From contig DATJJB010000492.1 in assembly GCA_035492655.1 (NCBI GenBank), positions 1 to 33,283 of the forward strand: 33,283 bases of DNA, written 5' to 3'. The translations under genes were made by a program, and so were the position numbers. Every line of letters starts with the position of its first letter. Position 1 is the first letter of the stretch. Shown piece after piece: positions 16,562 through 24,011 of this stretch. The stretch comes from Kutzneria sp035492655. Lineage in GTDB: Bacteria > Actinomycetota > Actinomycetes > Mycobacteriales > Pseudonocardiaceae. The notes beneath the pieces were generated by a model. The model ran no database searches. It had not been told where the DNA came from and saw only the letters and a list, made by a program, of their open reading frames with translations.

Positions 16562-16651
16562 CTAGCGGTCGCCGGGCACGTCGTCCTCCGGCGGCAGGCC
16601 GGGGACGGGTCGGCGAGGCCCGAATTCCTTGGGACACCGATACTTGGTCAC
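16562..16651 (-). CDS. Possible 29-residue small protein
   Basis: A short frame on the - strand from GTG at 16651 to TAG, with AAGGAC about 10 bases before the GTG. The product is proline- and charge-rich (KYRCPKEFGPRRPVPG then LPPEDDVPGDR). It would sit between the ROK and GH30 genes. It could equally be chance in a control region. I have no homology support. Confidence 0.2.
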   Translation of the reverse strand: MTKYRCPKEFGPRRPVPGLPPEDDVPGDR

Positions 16652-16812
16652 GTTCGCACGTCCTTGGGCGAGTGTGGGTGGGGCCGAGGCGCTCGTCACG
16701 GTCCGCGACTGCGCTGTTGCTCGGACCGCATGCCGATGCTGGAACCTGGCTGTCGCCGGTGTCAACAGGTTGAACAAATTTCACCGAATGGTCCCACCCG
16801 GCCGTCGAATTG

Positions 16813-16829
16813 CCGTCGAATACCGTCAG
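16813..16829. promoter_or_regulatory. Candidate ROK operator, copy 1
   Basis: CCGTCGAATACCGTCAG lies 73 bp before the proposed ROK start. A copy differing at one base (T for C at the middle) occurs at 18147-18163, between the ROK gene and the lipase gene. A partial copy, CCGTCGAAT, sits just before it at 16802-16810. Confidence 0.5.
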
Positions 16830-16901
16830 GTGTCGCCGAGGCCCGCCCGGATTTTGTTCAACGCTTGTCGGCTCCGCCGCCACGGGTGTACACCTCGGTT
16901 C

Positions 16902-18119
16902 GTGCACAGGGAGATTCCGGCGGCCAGGCCCGGAAACCGGGAGCGGGTGATCGAGCTGCTGCGCACCCGCGGCGCGCTGACCCGAGCGGATCTGGCGCGC
17001 CTGCTCAACGTCTCCCGGGCGACAGTGTCCAATGTGGTCGCCGTGCTGCAGACGGCCGGGTTGCTGGTGGAAAGCGGCAGTCCCGGCGGTGTCCAGCAGC
17101 GACGCGGCCGCCCCGGCAGCCTGCTCACGCTCAATCCCGCGGCCGGGGCCGTGGTCGGGATCGACTTCGGCCACACCCACGTCCGGGTCATCGTGGCCGA
17201 CCTGGCGCACACGGTGCTGGCCGAACACGTCCGGACGTTGGAGCGCGACCACGACGCGCGAGACGCGTTGCGCACGGCCGTCGTCCTGGCCCGTGAAGCG
17301 CTGGCCGCCGCGGATGTGGCGCAGGGCAAGGTGATCGGCGTCGGAGCCGGCCTACCGGGGCCGATCAACACCCGCACTGGCGCGATCGGGTCGTCCAGCA
17401 TCGGCCCGAGCTGGGTGGGCCTGCGTCCCGCGGACGAGCTCGGGTCGCTGCTCGGCCTGCCGGTGATCGTCGACAACGTCGGCAATCTCGGCGCGCTGGC
17501 CGAGGTCACCTGGGGCGCCGGCCGGGGCGCGCAGGTCGCCGTGTACATCAAGCTCGATGCCGGTGTCGGCGCCGGGTTCGTGCTCGGCGGGCGGCTGTAT
17601 CGCGGAGCCTGCGGAACCGCGGCGGAGTTCGGTCACATGACCGTCGATCCGGCCGGGCCGATCTGCCGGTGCGGCAACCGAGGTTGCCTCGAGACCTTCG
17701 TGAGCGTGCCGGCGCTGCTCGAACAGCTGCGGTCACGGCACGACACCGAGCTCAACGCGAAGGACATGGTGCGGTCCGCGCTCGACGGCGACCGCGCCGG
17801 CGTGCGGGTCCTCACCGACGCGGGTCAACGCATCGGTGCCGCCGTCGCCATCATCTGCAATCTGGTCAACCCGGACCGGGTGATCATCGGCGGCGAGTTG
17901 TCGGCCGCGTACGACATCCTCCTGCCGCCGCTACGCACCGCCCTTGAGCGCGACGCGCTGCCCTTCGCGTCCTCGCAGGCCGCCCTGTGCCGAGGACAGC
18001 TCGGTGAACGCGCCGTCGCGTTGGGCTCCGTCGCCGCCGTCCTGCACACCACCAGCGGGTTGCTGCGGCGGTCACGGTCCGATGTGCCTGGTGCTGAACA
18101 AAATCTCGCTGCTCGCTGA
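16902..18119 (+). CDS. ROK-family transcriptional regulator
   Basis: 405 residues from the GTG at 16902. The frame stays open upstream to an ATG at 16629, but that would add 91 residues without ROK character and place the putative operators inside the gene. The N-terminal winged helix-turn-helix (about 12-62) contains ALTRADLARLLNVSRATVSN. The ROK domain follows, with the phosphate-type loop GIDFGHTHVRVIVAD, GAGLPGPI, AEFGH and the zinc motif CRCGNRGC (about 256-263). In ROK sugar kinases the catalytic Asp lies in N-D-x-N; here the stretch reads VDNVGN, so Asp is Val and kinase activity is unlikely. It probably represses the flanking lipase and esterase genes, or itself, in response to a sugar. 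Confidence 0.92.
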   Translation: MHREIPAARPGNRERVIELLRTRGALTRADLARLLNVSRATVSNVVAVLQTAGLLVESGSPGGVQQRRGRPGSLLTLNPAAGAVVGIDFGHTHVRVIVADLAHTVLAEHVRTLERDHDARDALRTAVVLAREALAAADVAQGKVIGVGAGLPGPINTRTGAIGSSSIGPSWVGLRPADELGSLLGLPVIVDNVGNLGALAEVTWGAGRGAQVAVYIKLDAGVGAGFVLGGRLYRGACGTAAEFGHMTVDPAGPICRCGNRGCLETFVSVPALLEQLRSRHDTELNAKDMVRSALDGDRAGVRVLTDAGQRIGAAVAIICNLVNPDRVIIGGELSAAYDILLPPLRTALERDALPFASSQAALCRGQLGERAVALGSVAAVLHTTSGLLRRSRSDVPGAEQNLAAR

Positions 18120-18146
18120 CGCCGATCGGCCGTGTGGACGGTATTT

Positions 18147-18163
18147 CCGTCGAATATCGTCAG
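18147..18163. promoter_or_regulatory. Candidate ROK operator, copy 2
   Basis: CCGTCGAATATCGTCAG matches copy 1 at 16 of 17 bases. It is in the 166-bp gap between the ROK gene and the lipase start. It also overlaps an imperfect inverted repeat, ACGGTATT (18139-18146) against AATATCGT (18153-18160), 7 of 8 pairs, the sort of dyad a winged-helix dimer binds. Confidence 0.5.
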
Positions 18164-18285
18164 TTCGTTGACAACGTCCGCTGCCTGGTTCCACCATCGG
18201 ACCTCGTTCTCCGCGACCGCATCGCCGATGTTCGCGTTCTCCTCACCTTGCCGGAATTCCCTGCCGTGACAGAGAAGAAGGTGCC

Positions 18286-19182
18286 ATGGGAAGCTCAGTT
18301 CACGTGCGACGGCTCGCCGCCGTCGCGGCCGCGGCCGCCATCGCGCTCGCCGCCGCGGCGCTGCCGGCGTCCGCGCGGCCGGCCGGCACCACCCGCGGTC
18401 CGAACCCGACCGTGGCCATGATCGAGGCCAACCACGGCCCGTTCGCGACGGCGCAGCTGACTGTCGCCCCGGGCAACGGCTTCAACGGTGGCACGATCTA
18501 CTATCCGACCGACACCAGCCTCGGCACCTGGGGCGCGGTCGCGATCGTCCCCGGCTACACCGCGCTGTTCCGCAACGAGGAAGCCTGGATGGGGCCGTGG
18601 CTGTCCTCGTTCGGCTTCGTGGTGATCGGCGTGGAAACCCTCAGCCGCACCGACAGCGCCGACGCCCGGGGCACGGAACTGTTGGCCGCTCTGACCTATC
18701 TCACCCAGCGCAGCGCGGTGCGCGATCGGGTCGACCCGGCTCGCCTGTCCGTCATCGGCCATTCCGCCGGTGGCGCCGGCGCCGTCCTCGCCGCCGAACG
18801 GCAGCCGTCGTTGCGGGCCGCGGTCGGCCTGGCCCCCGGCTCGCCGGTGGGGAACCTGTCCATGGCCACCGACCACGTGCCCACGATGATCATCGGCGGC
18901 CAGCGGGATCCCGTGGTCACGCCGACCTACCTGAACACCCTGTACGCGACCACGCCGGCCGCGACCCGCAGCGACTTCGTGCAGATCGCCGGGGCCGACC
19001 ACGTCTACTACACCCATCCGAACAACGTCGAGATGAAGGTGCTCATCCCGTGGCTGAAGACCTTTGTGGACGGTGACGCCCGCTACACCCCGTTCCTGTG
19101 CCCGACACCGCCGGACCCCAGCGGGATCTCGCTCTACCGCCCCAAGTGCCCGTACACGCCGCCGGCCGGGAGCCAACCGTGA
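18286..19182 (+). CDS. Secreted alpha/beta hydrolase of the cutinase/polyesterase (PETase-like) family
   Basis: 298 residues with a signal peptide (about 1-30). The order of motifs matches actinobacterial cutinases of the polyester-hydrolase family: GGTIYYPTDTSLGTWGAVAI, PGYTALF with the oxyanion Tyr (Y91), GHSAGG with nucleophile S160, RDP with D208 and ADH with H239. The C-terminal SRYTxFLCP-like segment (ARYTPFLCP) and a second Cys (C272, C288) would form the usual terminal disulfide. Differences are Ala for Met after the nucleophile Ser, and APGSP where TPWHT with its substrate-clamping Trp is usual. ATG follows AGAAGAAGG. It may act on cutin or suberin esters that shield plant walls. It is downstream of the ROK regulator and upstream of a feruloyl-esterase-like gene. 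Confidence 0.85.
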   Translation: MGSSVHVRRLAAVAAAAAIALAAAALPASARPAGTTRGPNPTVAMIEANHGPFATAQLTVAPGNGFNGGTIYYPTDTSLGTWGAVAIVPGYTALFRNEEAWMGPWLSSFGFVVIGVETLSRTDSADARGTELLAALTYLTQRSAVRDRVDPARLSVIGHSAGGAGAVLAAERQPSLRAAVGLAPGSPVGNLSMATDHVPTMIIGGQRDPVVTPTYLNTLYATTPAATRSDFVQIAGADHVYYTHPNNVEMKVLIPWLKTFVDGDARYTPFLCPTPPDPSGISLYRPKCPYTPPAGSQP

Positions 19183-19270
19183 GCCCGTCACCGCCACTGG
19201 CAACGCGGTGTCCGTGTCGGTGCCGTGGACCAGCGCCCGCGACGGCTACACCGTCACAGTGCTGCCGTGA
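19181..19270 (+). pseudogene. C-terminal coding scrap of a lost gene
   Basis: Directly after the lipase stop, in another frame, 29 codons read as a tidy secreted beta-domain ending: EPVTATGNAVSVSVPW then TSARDGYTVTVLP and a stop. Alternating Val/Ser, Gly-Tyr-Thr-Val and the G/C-ending codons look like the last strands of a glycosidase side domain. There is no start codon or upstream continuation, so if real it is the tail of a deleted gene. A chance reading cannot be excluded. Confidence 0.4.
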
Positions 19271-19309
19271 CGTGACGTACCGAGTTTCGTTCGACAGTAG
19301 GGAGATCAC

Positions 19310-20239
19310 GTGAAACTCAGTCCACCCGGGCGCATGCTGGCGGTGATCGCGGTCGCTGCCGCGGCGCTGCTGGCCACGTCGGCCACCCAGGCCGTGGCGG
19401 CCCCGACGGCCTCGGCCGCGCCGGCGGCCTCGACCGCCGGCTGCGGCAAGGCCCCGACGTTGTCCAGCGGCACGCACACGATCACCAGCAGCGGCAAGGC
19501 GCGCAGCTACATCCTGACCCTGCCGAGCAACTACGACAGCAGCCATCCGTATCGGCTGATCTTCGGCCTGCACTGGCTCGGCGGCAATGCCGAGGACGTC
19601 GCGACCGGGCGAACCGTGCTGGCCGGCGTCTGGTCCTACTACGGGCTCCAGCAGCTGGCGAACAACAGCACGATCTTCGTCGCGCCGCAGGGACTCAACA
19701 ACGGCTGGGCCAATCCCGGCGGCCAGGACCTCACGCTCATCGACGACGTGCTCAAGCAGCTCGAGGGCGGCCTGTGCGTCGACACGACGCGGGTCTTCTC
19801 GGTCGGCTTCAGCTACGGGGCGGCCATGACCTACGCGCTGGCCTGCGCTCGGCCGACCGTGTTCCGGGCCGTCGCGCTGTACTCCGCTGGCCTGCTCAGC
19901 GGGTGCAGCGGCGGCACGCAGCCGGTTGCCTACCTCGCCTCGCACGGCGTCAGCGACCCGGTGCTGAGCATCTCGGGCGCCCGGTCGCTGCGTGACCGGT
20001 TCGTCAAGAACAACCAGTGCACGCCGCAGAATCCGCCCGAGCCGGCCAAGGGCAGCCGCACGCACATCGCCACCACCTACGCGGGCTGCTCGGCGGGCCA
20101 CCCGGTGGAGTGGGTCGCGTTCGACGGCGGCCATGACGCGAGCCCGGCGGACGGCGCCAACGCCACCGCGCCCGCGCCGGTGAAGGGCCGCACGACCTGG
20201 CTGCCAAAGGAGACCTGGAAGTTCTTCACCCAGTTCTGA
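19310..20239 (+). CDS. Secreted CE1-type feruloyl esterase / acetylxylan esterase
   Basis: 309 residues with a signal peptide and a small, Ala-rich linker (about 1-43). The serine hydrolase core starts at GCGKAPTLSSGTHTI and includes SYILTLPSNYDSSHPYRLIF, WLGGNAEDV, the nucleophile elbow VGFSYG (S168), SHGVSDPV (D216) and FDGGHDASP (H275). This is the layout of fungal and actinobacterial type C/D feruloyl esterases and related polyhydroxybutyrate-depolymerase-like CE1 proteins. Several Cys pairs fit an exported protein. GTG at 19310 is preceded by GTAGGGAG. It probably removes ferulate or acetate groups that block glycosidase access. It follows the lipase and the coding scrap, with a hairpin downstream. 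Confidence 0.88.
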   Translation: MKLSPPGRMLAVIAVAAAALLATSATQAVAAPTASAAPAASTAGCGKAPTLSSGTHTITSSGKARSYILTLPSNYDSSHPYRLIFGLHWLGGNAEDVATGRTVLAGVWSYYGLQQLANNSTIFVAPQGLNNGWANPGGQDLTLIDDVLKQLEGGLCVDTTRVFSVGFSYGAAMTYALACARPTVFRAVALYSAGLLSGCSGGTQPVAYLASHGVSDPVLSISGARSLRDRFVKNNQCTPQNPPEPAKGSRTHIATTYAGCSAGHPVEWVAFDGGHDASPADGANATAPAPVKGRTTWLPKETWKFFTQF

Positions 20240-20240
20240 G

Positions 20241-20284
20241 CGAACCCGGCGCCGGGGACCCGAGTGGTCTTCGGCGCCGGTTCG
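20241..20284 (+). terminator. Hairpin after feruloyl esterase gene
   Basis: CGAACC plus GGCGCCG (20241-20254, one bulged C) pairs with CGGCGCCGGTTCG (20272-20284) around a 17-base loop, starting 2 bases after the stop. No T run follows, so it is a probable but not classical terminator. Confidence 0.6.
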
Positions 20285-20304
20285 TCGAACGCCGTCGAAG
20301 CGCG

Positions 20305-20334
20305 TTGACGTCGTGGCAAACCGGCTCTTAGCCT
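20305..20334 (+). promoter_or_regulatory. Candidate promoter for the cytoplasmic GH29 gene
   Basis: TTGACG (20305-20310) and TAGCCT (20329-20334) are spaced by 18 bases, 58 bp before the proposed TTG start and just after the upstream hairpin. Assigned by eye; the -10 box is weak. Confidence 0.4.
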
Positions 20335-20392
20335 CCGAACAGAGATCCGATGCCTGGATGCTCGGCTACTGGCCCCTACCGGAGGTCCCCCG

Positions 20393-22243
20393 TTGTCCAC
20401 GCCCGAATCTCCGTTGCGTCACGACCGGTTCCCCGCCGGCGGGGTGCCGCTGCCGCCGCTGCGGGTGCCGCAGACCGACCTGGGCCTTGACCAGCAGCCG
20501 AACTCGCGGCTTCGGTGGCGTGCGGACGCGAAGATCGGCCTGTTCATCCACTGGGGCGTCTATGCCGGGCCGGGGAAGGGGGAGTGGCTCCAGCACGAGG
20601 AGCGGATCAAGCCGAGCGTGTACCGCGGCTTCCTCGATGAGGATACGTCGGAGCAGTTCACCGCTGATAGGTACGACCCGGCGGCGTGGGTGCGGCTGGC
20701 CGAGGACATGGGCGCGAAGTACGTGGTGCTGACCGCGCGCCACCACGACGGCTTCGGCCTGAGCGCCAACACGCATCCGAACGCGTGGACCAGTCTCCAA
20801 CCTCCGCTGGAGCGCGACTTCATCGCCGAATACGTGTCGGCGGTGCGAGCCGCCGGTCTGAAGGTGGGCCTGTACTACTCGCCGATCGACTGGCGCTACC
20901 CGGGCTACTACAACGTCACCGGCGCACCGCTGGCCGACCCGCCCTGGAATCTGGAGGGCGACAGCGACTTCGACTACCGCGCGGATGCCAAGGTGCTGAA
21001 GGAGGAGGTCTATCAGGCGGTCCGGCAGTTGGTCACCGAGTACGGCCCGATCGACGACCTGTGGTGGGACGGCGGCTGGCTGGCCGAGCAGGGCCTCGAT
21101 GCCGACGGCGCCTTCTTCTGGGAGCCCGGCCGCTTTCGTGATCCGGCCAACGAGTGGCCGGTGGACGAGTACGGGGAGATCGACGGCTCGACCGGGCGGC
21201 CGTTCGGGTTGATGGGCATGGCCCGTTTCCACCAGCCGCACATCGTGGCGAACTCGCGCTCCGGCTGGGCCGGCGACTACGGCGTGGAGGAGGGCGGCTA
21301 CGTGTCGACCGGGCCGCTGCGGCATGGCCTGGTGGAGAAGACCTTCACCATTCGGGGCCACTGGGGCTACACCGCGGCGGCCACGTCGATGAGCTATGAC
21401 GAGATCGTCGCCGTGGTGGTCAACAGCCTCGTGCGGAACATGACCACGCTCATCAACGTCGGCCCGGACCGCCACGGCACGGTGCCGCCGGACTCGGTGG
21501 ACGTGCTTCGGCAGCTCGGCACATTCCTGTCCGCGTGCGGAGAGTCCGTTTATCACACGCGGGGCGGCCCGTGGCAGCCGGTCGAAAACCAGGTCGGCTA
21601 CACCTACCGGGATGCGACGTTCTTTGCGCACCTGTTGCCCGGGCACCCCGCCGGCCCGTTCACCACGCCGTCCATCGGCGACGCCCGCGTCCAGCGCGTC
21701 TTCGACCTCCGCGCCAACCGGGATCTGCCTTTCCAGGTCAGCGCGGACGGCCGTGTGACCATCACCGACATCGACCGCGTCGGACACCCGCAGGACACCG
21801 TGCTCGCCGTCGTGTTGGACCGTTCCATTGTGGCCACCGACATCGCGCCGACCGGCACCGTCACCGCGGACTGCGAGCAGAGCTCGTGCGGCAACCTCGC
21901 CACCAATGCCACCGACGGCGACACGGCCACCTGGTGGTCCGCCGCCGATGATGCCGTAGGCCATTGGCTACGGGTGGACCTGGGCCGCCCCGTCGACGTC
22001 ACCGGCGTCCGAATCGCCTGGGAGCACCCGAACCGGACCTACCGCTACCGCCTCGACGCCTCGGTCGACGGCGTCACGTGGTCCACTGTGGCCGATCGCA
22101 CCGAGCATGCCGACACATCGCAGGTGCACACCTTGCCCTGCACCGCGAAGGCTCGCCACGTGCGCGTGACTGTCACCGGCCTGGACGCCGGCTGCCGGGC
22201 GTCCATCCGATCGCTACAGGTGTTCGATCGCCCGTTCAGCTAA
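20393..22243 (+). CDS. GH29 alpha-L-fucosidase with C-terminal CBM32-like domain, cytoplasmic
   Basis: 616 residues from a TTG start, chosen because GGAGG lies 7 bases upstream. There is no signal peptide. The GH29 barrel (about 35-375) shows IGLFIHWGVYAG, LTARHHDGFGL, GLYYSPIDWRYPGYYN and LWWDGGW with nucleophile D226, plus NVGPDRHGTVPP near the end. A beta-sandwich domain follows. Residues about 495-613 look like an F5/8-type-C (CBM32) module: NLATNATDGDTATWWSA, HWLRVDLGRPVDVTGVRIAW and a final strand SIRSLQVFD. A binding module on an intracellular enzyme is unusual. It would remove L-fucose from imported oligosaccharides. It is transcribed toward the GH5 operon and separated from it by a hairpin. 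Confidence 0.92.
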   Translation: MSTPESPLRHDRFPAGGVPLPPLRVPQTDLGLDQQPNSRLRWRADAKIGLFIHWGVYAGPGKGEWLQHEERIKPSVYRGFLDEDTSEQFTADRYDPAAWVRLAEDMGAKYVVLTARHHDGFGLSANTHPNAWTSLQPPLERDFIAEYVSAVRAAGLKVGLYYSPIDWRYPGYYNVTGAPLADPPWNLEGDSDFDYRADAKVLKEEVYQAVRQLVTEYGPIDDLWWDGGWLAEQGLDADGAFFWEPGRFRDPANEWPVDEYGEIDGSTGRPFGLMGMARFHQPHIVANSRSGWAGDYGVEEGGYVSTGPLRHGLVEKTFTIRGHWGYTAAATSMSYDEIVAVVVNSLVRNMTTLINVGPDRHGTVPPDSVDVLRQLGTFLSACGESVYHTRGGPWQPVENQVGYTYRDATFFAHLLPGHPAGPFTTPSIGDARVQRVFDLRANRDLPFQVSADGRVTITDIDRVGHPQDTVLAVVLDRSIVATDIAPTGTVTADCEQSSCGNLATNATDGDTATWWSAADDAVGHWLRVDLGRPVDVTGVRIAWEHPNRTYRYRLDASVDGVTWSTVADRTEHADTSQVHTLPCTAKARHVRVTVTGLDAGCRASIRSLQVFDRPFS

Positions 22244-22248
22244 GGACT

Positions 22249-22260
22249 GTTAGCGGTAAC
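22249..22260. promoter_or_regulatory. Operator-like site between convergent genes
   Basis: GTTAGCGGTAAC differs from the palindromic operator core at 16506-16517 at one base. It lies 5 bases after the GH29 stop and just before a terminator hairpin. Its position between two gene ends is odd for a repressor site. Confidence 0.45.
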
Positions 22261-22266
22261 GGTGGT

Positions 22267-22293
22267 GGAGGGCCGCTGTCGTAGCGGCCCTCC
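22267..22293. terminator. Bidirectional terminator between GH29 (+) and GH5 (-)
   Basis: A perfect 11-bp stem, GGAGGGCCGCT (22267-22277) with AGCGGCCCTCC (22283-22293), closes a 5-base loop. It is 5 bp from the end of the GH5 gene and 23 bp from the end of the GH29 gene. Confidence 0.85.
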
Positions 22294-22298
22294 AGCCA

Positions 22299-23999
22299 TC
22301 AGTTCGTGCCGGTGATCGTGGTGCCGGACTTGGTGACGTGGTAGGTCACGGTGGTGCCGCTCCAGAAGTGGAAGGTCAGCGTCACCGGTGATCCGTCGGT
22401 GAGCGTGGTGACGAAGGCCGGCAGAACGGTGATGGCGTTGTCGGGGTAGTCGGGGGAGAACGCGGTGTTGAACTGCTGGTACGAGGTCCAGTTCGCCGGA
22501 CCGGCGTTGGTGCCGTCGGCGTAGCGGGCCTCCATGGTGGCCAGCTTGTCGCCGTGGAACTGCGTCGGCACGGACAGGGAACCCGTGCCGACGGCGGCCG
22601 AGAGTGCCGGCTGGTCGAAGGTGATCACGTTGATCGACCAGGGAACGCCGCAGGAGAACCGGGCCTGGATCGTCGCGTTGACACCGTAGGCGCGGTTGCC
22701 GACCAGCGTGGTGAGCGCCGACGCGGTCAGCGTGACCTGGTTGCCGGAGACGGTGTAGTCCCGGCCGGGGATGAGCGGGGTGTTGCCGCGCCACAGGCCC
22801 AAGAACTTGGCGCCGTTCGGGTTGAGGGTGAGCATCTGGGCGGTGACGGCGCCGGACTTCGGCACGTAGACGGAGTCGGTGGACGCGGTGCCCGAGCGGG
22901 TGGTGTAAGCCGACTTGATCTGCGCGAACAGGCCGGGGTCACGCCACTGGAAGCTGGTGCGGTTGAGGTACGAGCCGGCGTCCCACAACGCCGTGGTGAC
23001 GCCGCTGATCCGCGCCTCGTGACCGAGCTGCTCGAAGTACTTCATCGCCTCGCCCCGCTCGACGGCGTCGGGCTGGGTGTAGTCCGGGTAGCTGAGCAGC
23101 CCGAATTCGCCGAGGTAGACCGGGATGCCCTTGCTGACGAACGTGTCGCGCATGCGGGCGAAGGCGTCGACCATGTCCTGCTGGGTGGTGGCGTCGAACC
23201 GTGTGGTGCCGGCGATGTTGGCGCTGAACGGCCAGTAGCCGTAGAAGTGCACGGTGGCCACCAGGTTGTGGTCGTGCAGCGACGTCATCTCGGCGGCCAG
23301 GTTGTCCATCAGTGTCTGGTCCGGCGTGCAGCCCAGCGTCGGCAGCACGAGCAGACGCGAGGCGTTGCCGCCACCGGACTGCCGGACGATGGTGTGGAAC
23401 GAGGTGTTCAGCTCGTTCATGAACTGGGTCTTCTGAGCATCACTCGCATTATTGAACTGCGGCTCGTTGACGCTCTCGAGCAGCAGTGACCGGGGTTCGT
23501 CCCGGAACTCGGCGGCGATCTGCTGCCAGGTGGCGTCGAACCGGGCCAGCACGTTGTCGTGATCGGCGGCCATGTTGGAGATCCACTGCCACGAGTCGTG
23601 GTGGACGTTGAGCTCCACGTAGAGGCCGTCGGCCAGTGCCCAGTCGACGACCTGCCTGACCCGGGCGAGGAAAGTGGCGTCGATGGCGTACGGAGCGCTG
23701 GCCGACTGGTGACCGCCCCAGGTGACCGGGATGCGCACGCTGTGGAAGCCCTGGGACCTGATCGTGTCGAACAGTGGCTTGGTGACCAGCGGATTGCCCC
23801 AGGACGTCTCATCGGGGATGGCGTCGAGGGTGTTGCCGAGGTTCCAGCTGGGCTGCATCGCGGCCACCGCCGCCATCGGGTCGGAGGGCACGTCCCGATG
23901 CGCCGGTGCCGCCGCGGCCGCGGTCGTGCCGCCGGCGGCGAGCAGCGCGACGAAGGCCGCTGTCGCCAATCTGCGTCCCGTGGTGAGCCACTGTGCCAT
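22299..23999 (-). CDS. Secreted GH5 endo-glucanase / xyloglucanase with X2 module
   Basis: 566 residues with a signal peptide (about 1-32). The GH5 domain (about 42-370) has WNLGNTLDAIPDETSWGNP, VRIPVTWGGH, LNVHHDSW, the acid/base E179 in ESVNEPQF and the nucleophile E298 in YLGEFGLL. The N-terminal signature resembles subfamily GH5_4, which includes many xyloglucan-specific endoglucanases. Residues about 385-465 form a CBM_X2-like Ig module (FLGLWRGNTPLIPGRDYTVS). A further beta domain at about 465-566 is common in actinobacterial cellulases. It is the last gene of the - strand operon, 12 bp after the broken GH43. As the only secreted enzyme there, it should produce the oligosaccharides that the operon imports and trims. 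Confidence 0.9.
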   Translation of the reverse strand: MAQWLTTGRRLATAAFVALLAAGGTTAAAAAPAHRDVPSDPMAAVAAMQPSWNLGNTLDAIPDETSWGNPLVTKPLFDTIRSQGFHSVRIPVTWGGHQSASAPYAIDATFLARVRQVVDWALADGLYVELNVHHDSWQWISNMAADHDNVLARFDATWQQIAAEFRDEPRSLLLESVNEPQFNNASDAQKTQFMNELNTSFHTIVRQSGGGNASRLLVLPTLGCTPDQTLMDNLAAEMTSLHDHNLVATVHFYGYWPFSANIAGTTRFDATTQQDMVDAFARMRDTFVSKGIPVYLGEFGLLSYPDYTQPDAVERGEAMKYFEQLGHEARISGVTTALWDAGSYLNRTSFQWRDPGLFAQIKSAYTTRSGTASTDSVYVPKSGAVTAQMLTLNPNGAKFLGLWRGNTPLIPGRDYTVSGNQVTLTASALTTLVGNRAYGVNATIQARFSCGVPWSINVITFDQPALSAAVGTGSLSVPTQFHGDKLATMEARYADGTNAGPANWTSYQQFNTAFSPDYPDNAITVLPAFVTTLTDGSPVTLTFHFWSGTTVTYHVTKSGTTITGTN

Positions 24000-24011
24000 G
24001 AGGTGTTCTCC

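Larger units (their letters stand above)
16447..16901. other. 455-bp divergent control region between GH30 operon and ROK regulator
   Basis: No convincing large gene lies here. The half next to GH30 holds a perfect 16-bp palindrome (16504-16519). The half next to the ROK gene is relatively AT-rich and holds an inverted repeat, GTTGAACAAA (16769-16778) with TTTGTTCAAC (16853-16862). It also has a direct repeat of CCGTCGAAT (16802-16810 and 16813-16821), whose second copy continues as a 17-bp element repeated downstream of the ROK gene at 18147-18163. Both directions therefore seem to have their own operators. Confidence 0.7.

Noticed and set aside
11293..16773. A continuous 1,826-codon open frame on the + strand opposite the secreted-enzyme operon.
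   Set aside because: It is antisense to five recognised glycosidase genes, has low-complexity Gly/Val/Arg/His composition and no domain pattern; GC-rich codon bias explains the absence of stops.
16629..16901. Upstream ATG that would extend the ROK regulator by 91 residues.
   Set aside because: The extension lacks ROK character, would swallow the repeats that look like operators, and gives a protein longer than usual for the family. GTG at 16902 fits better.
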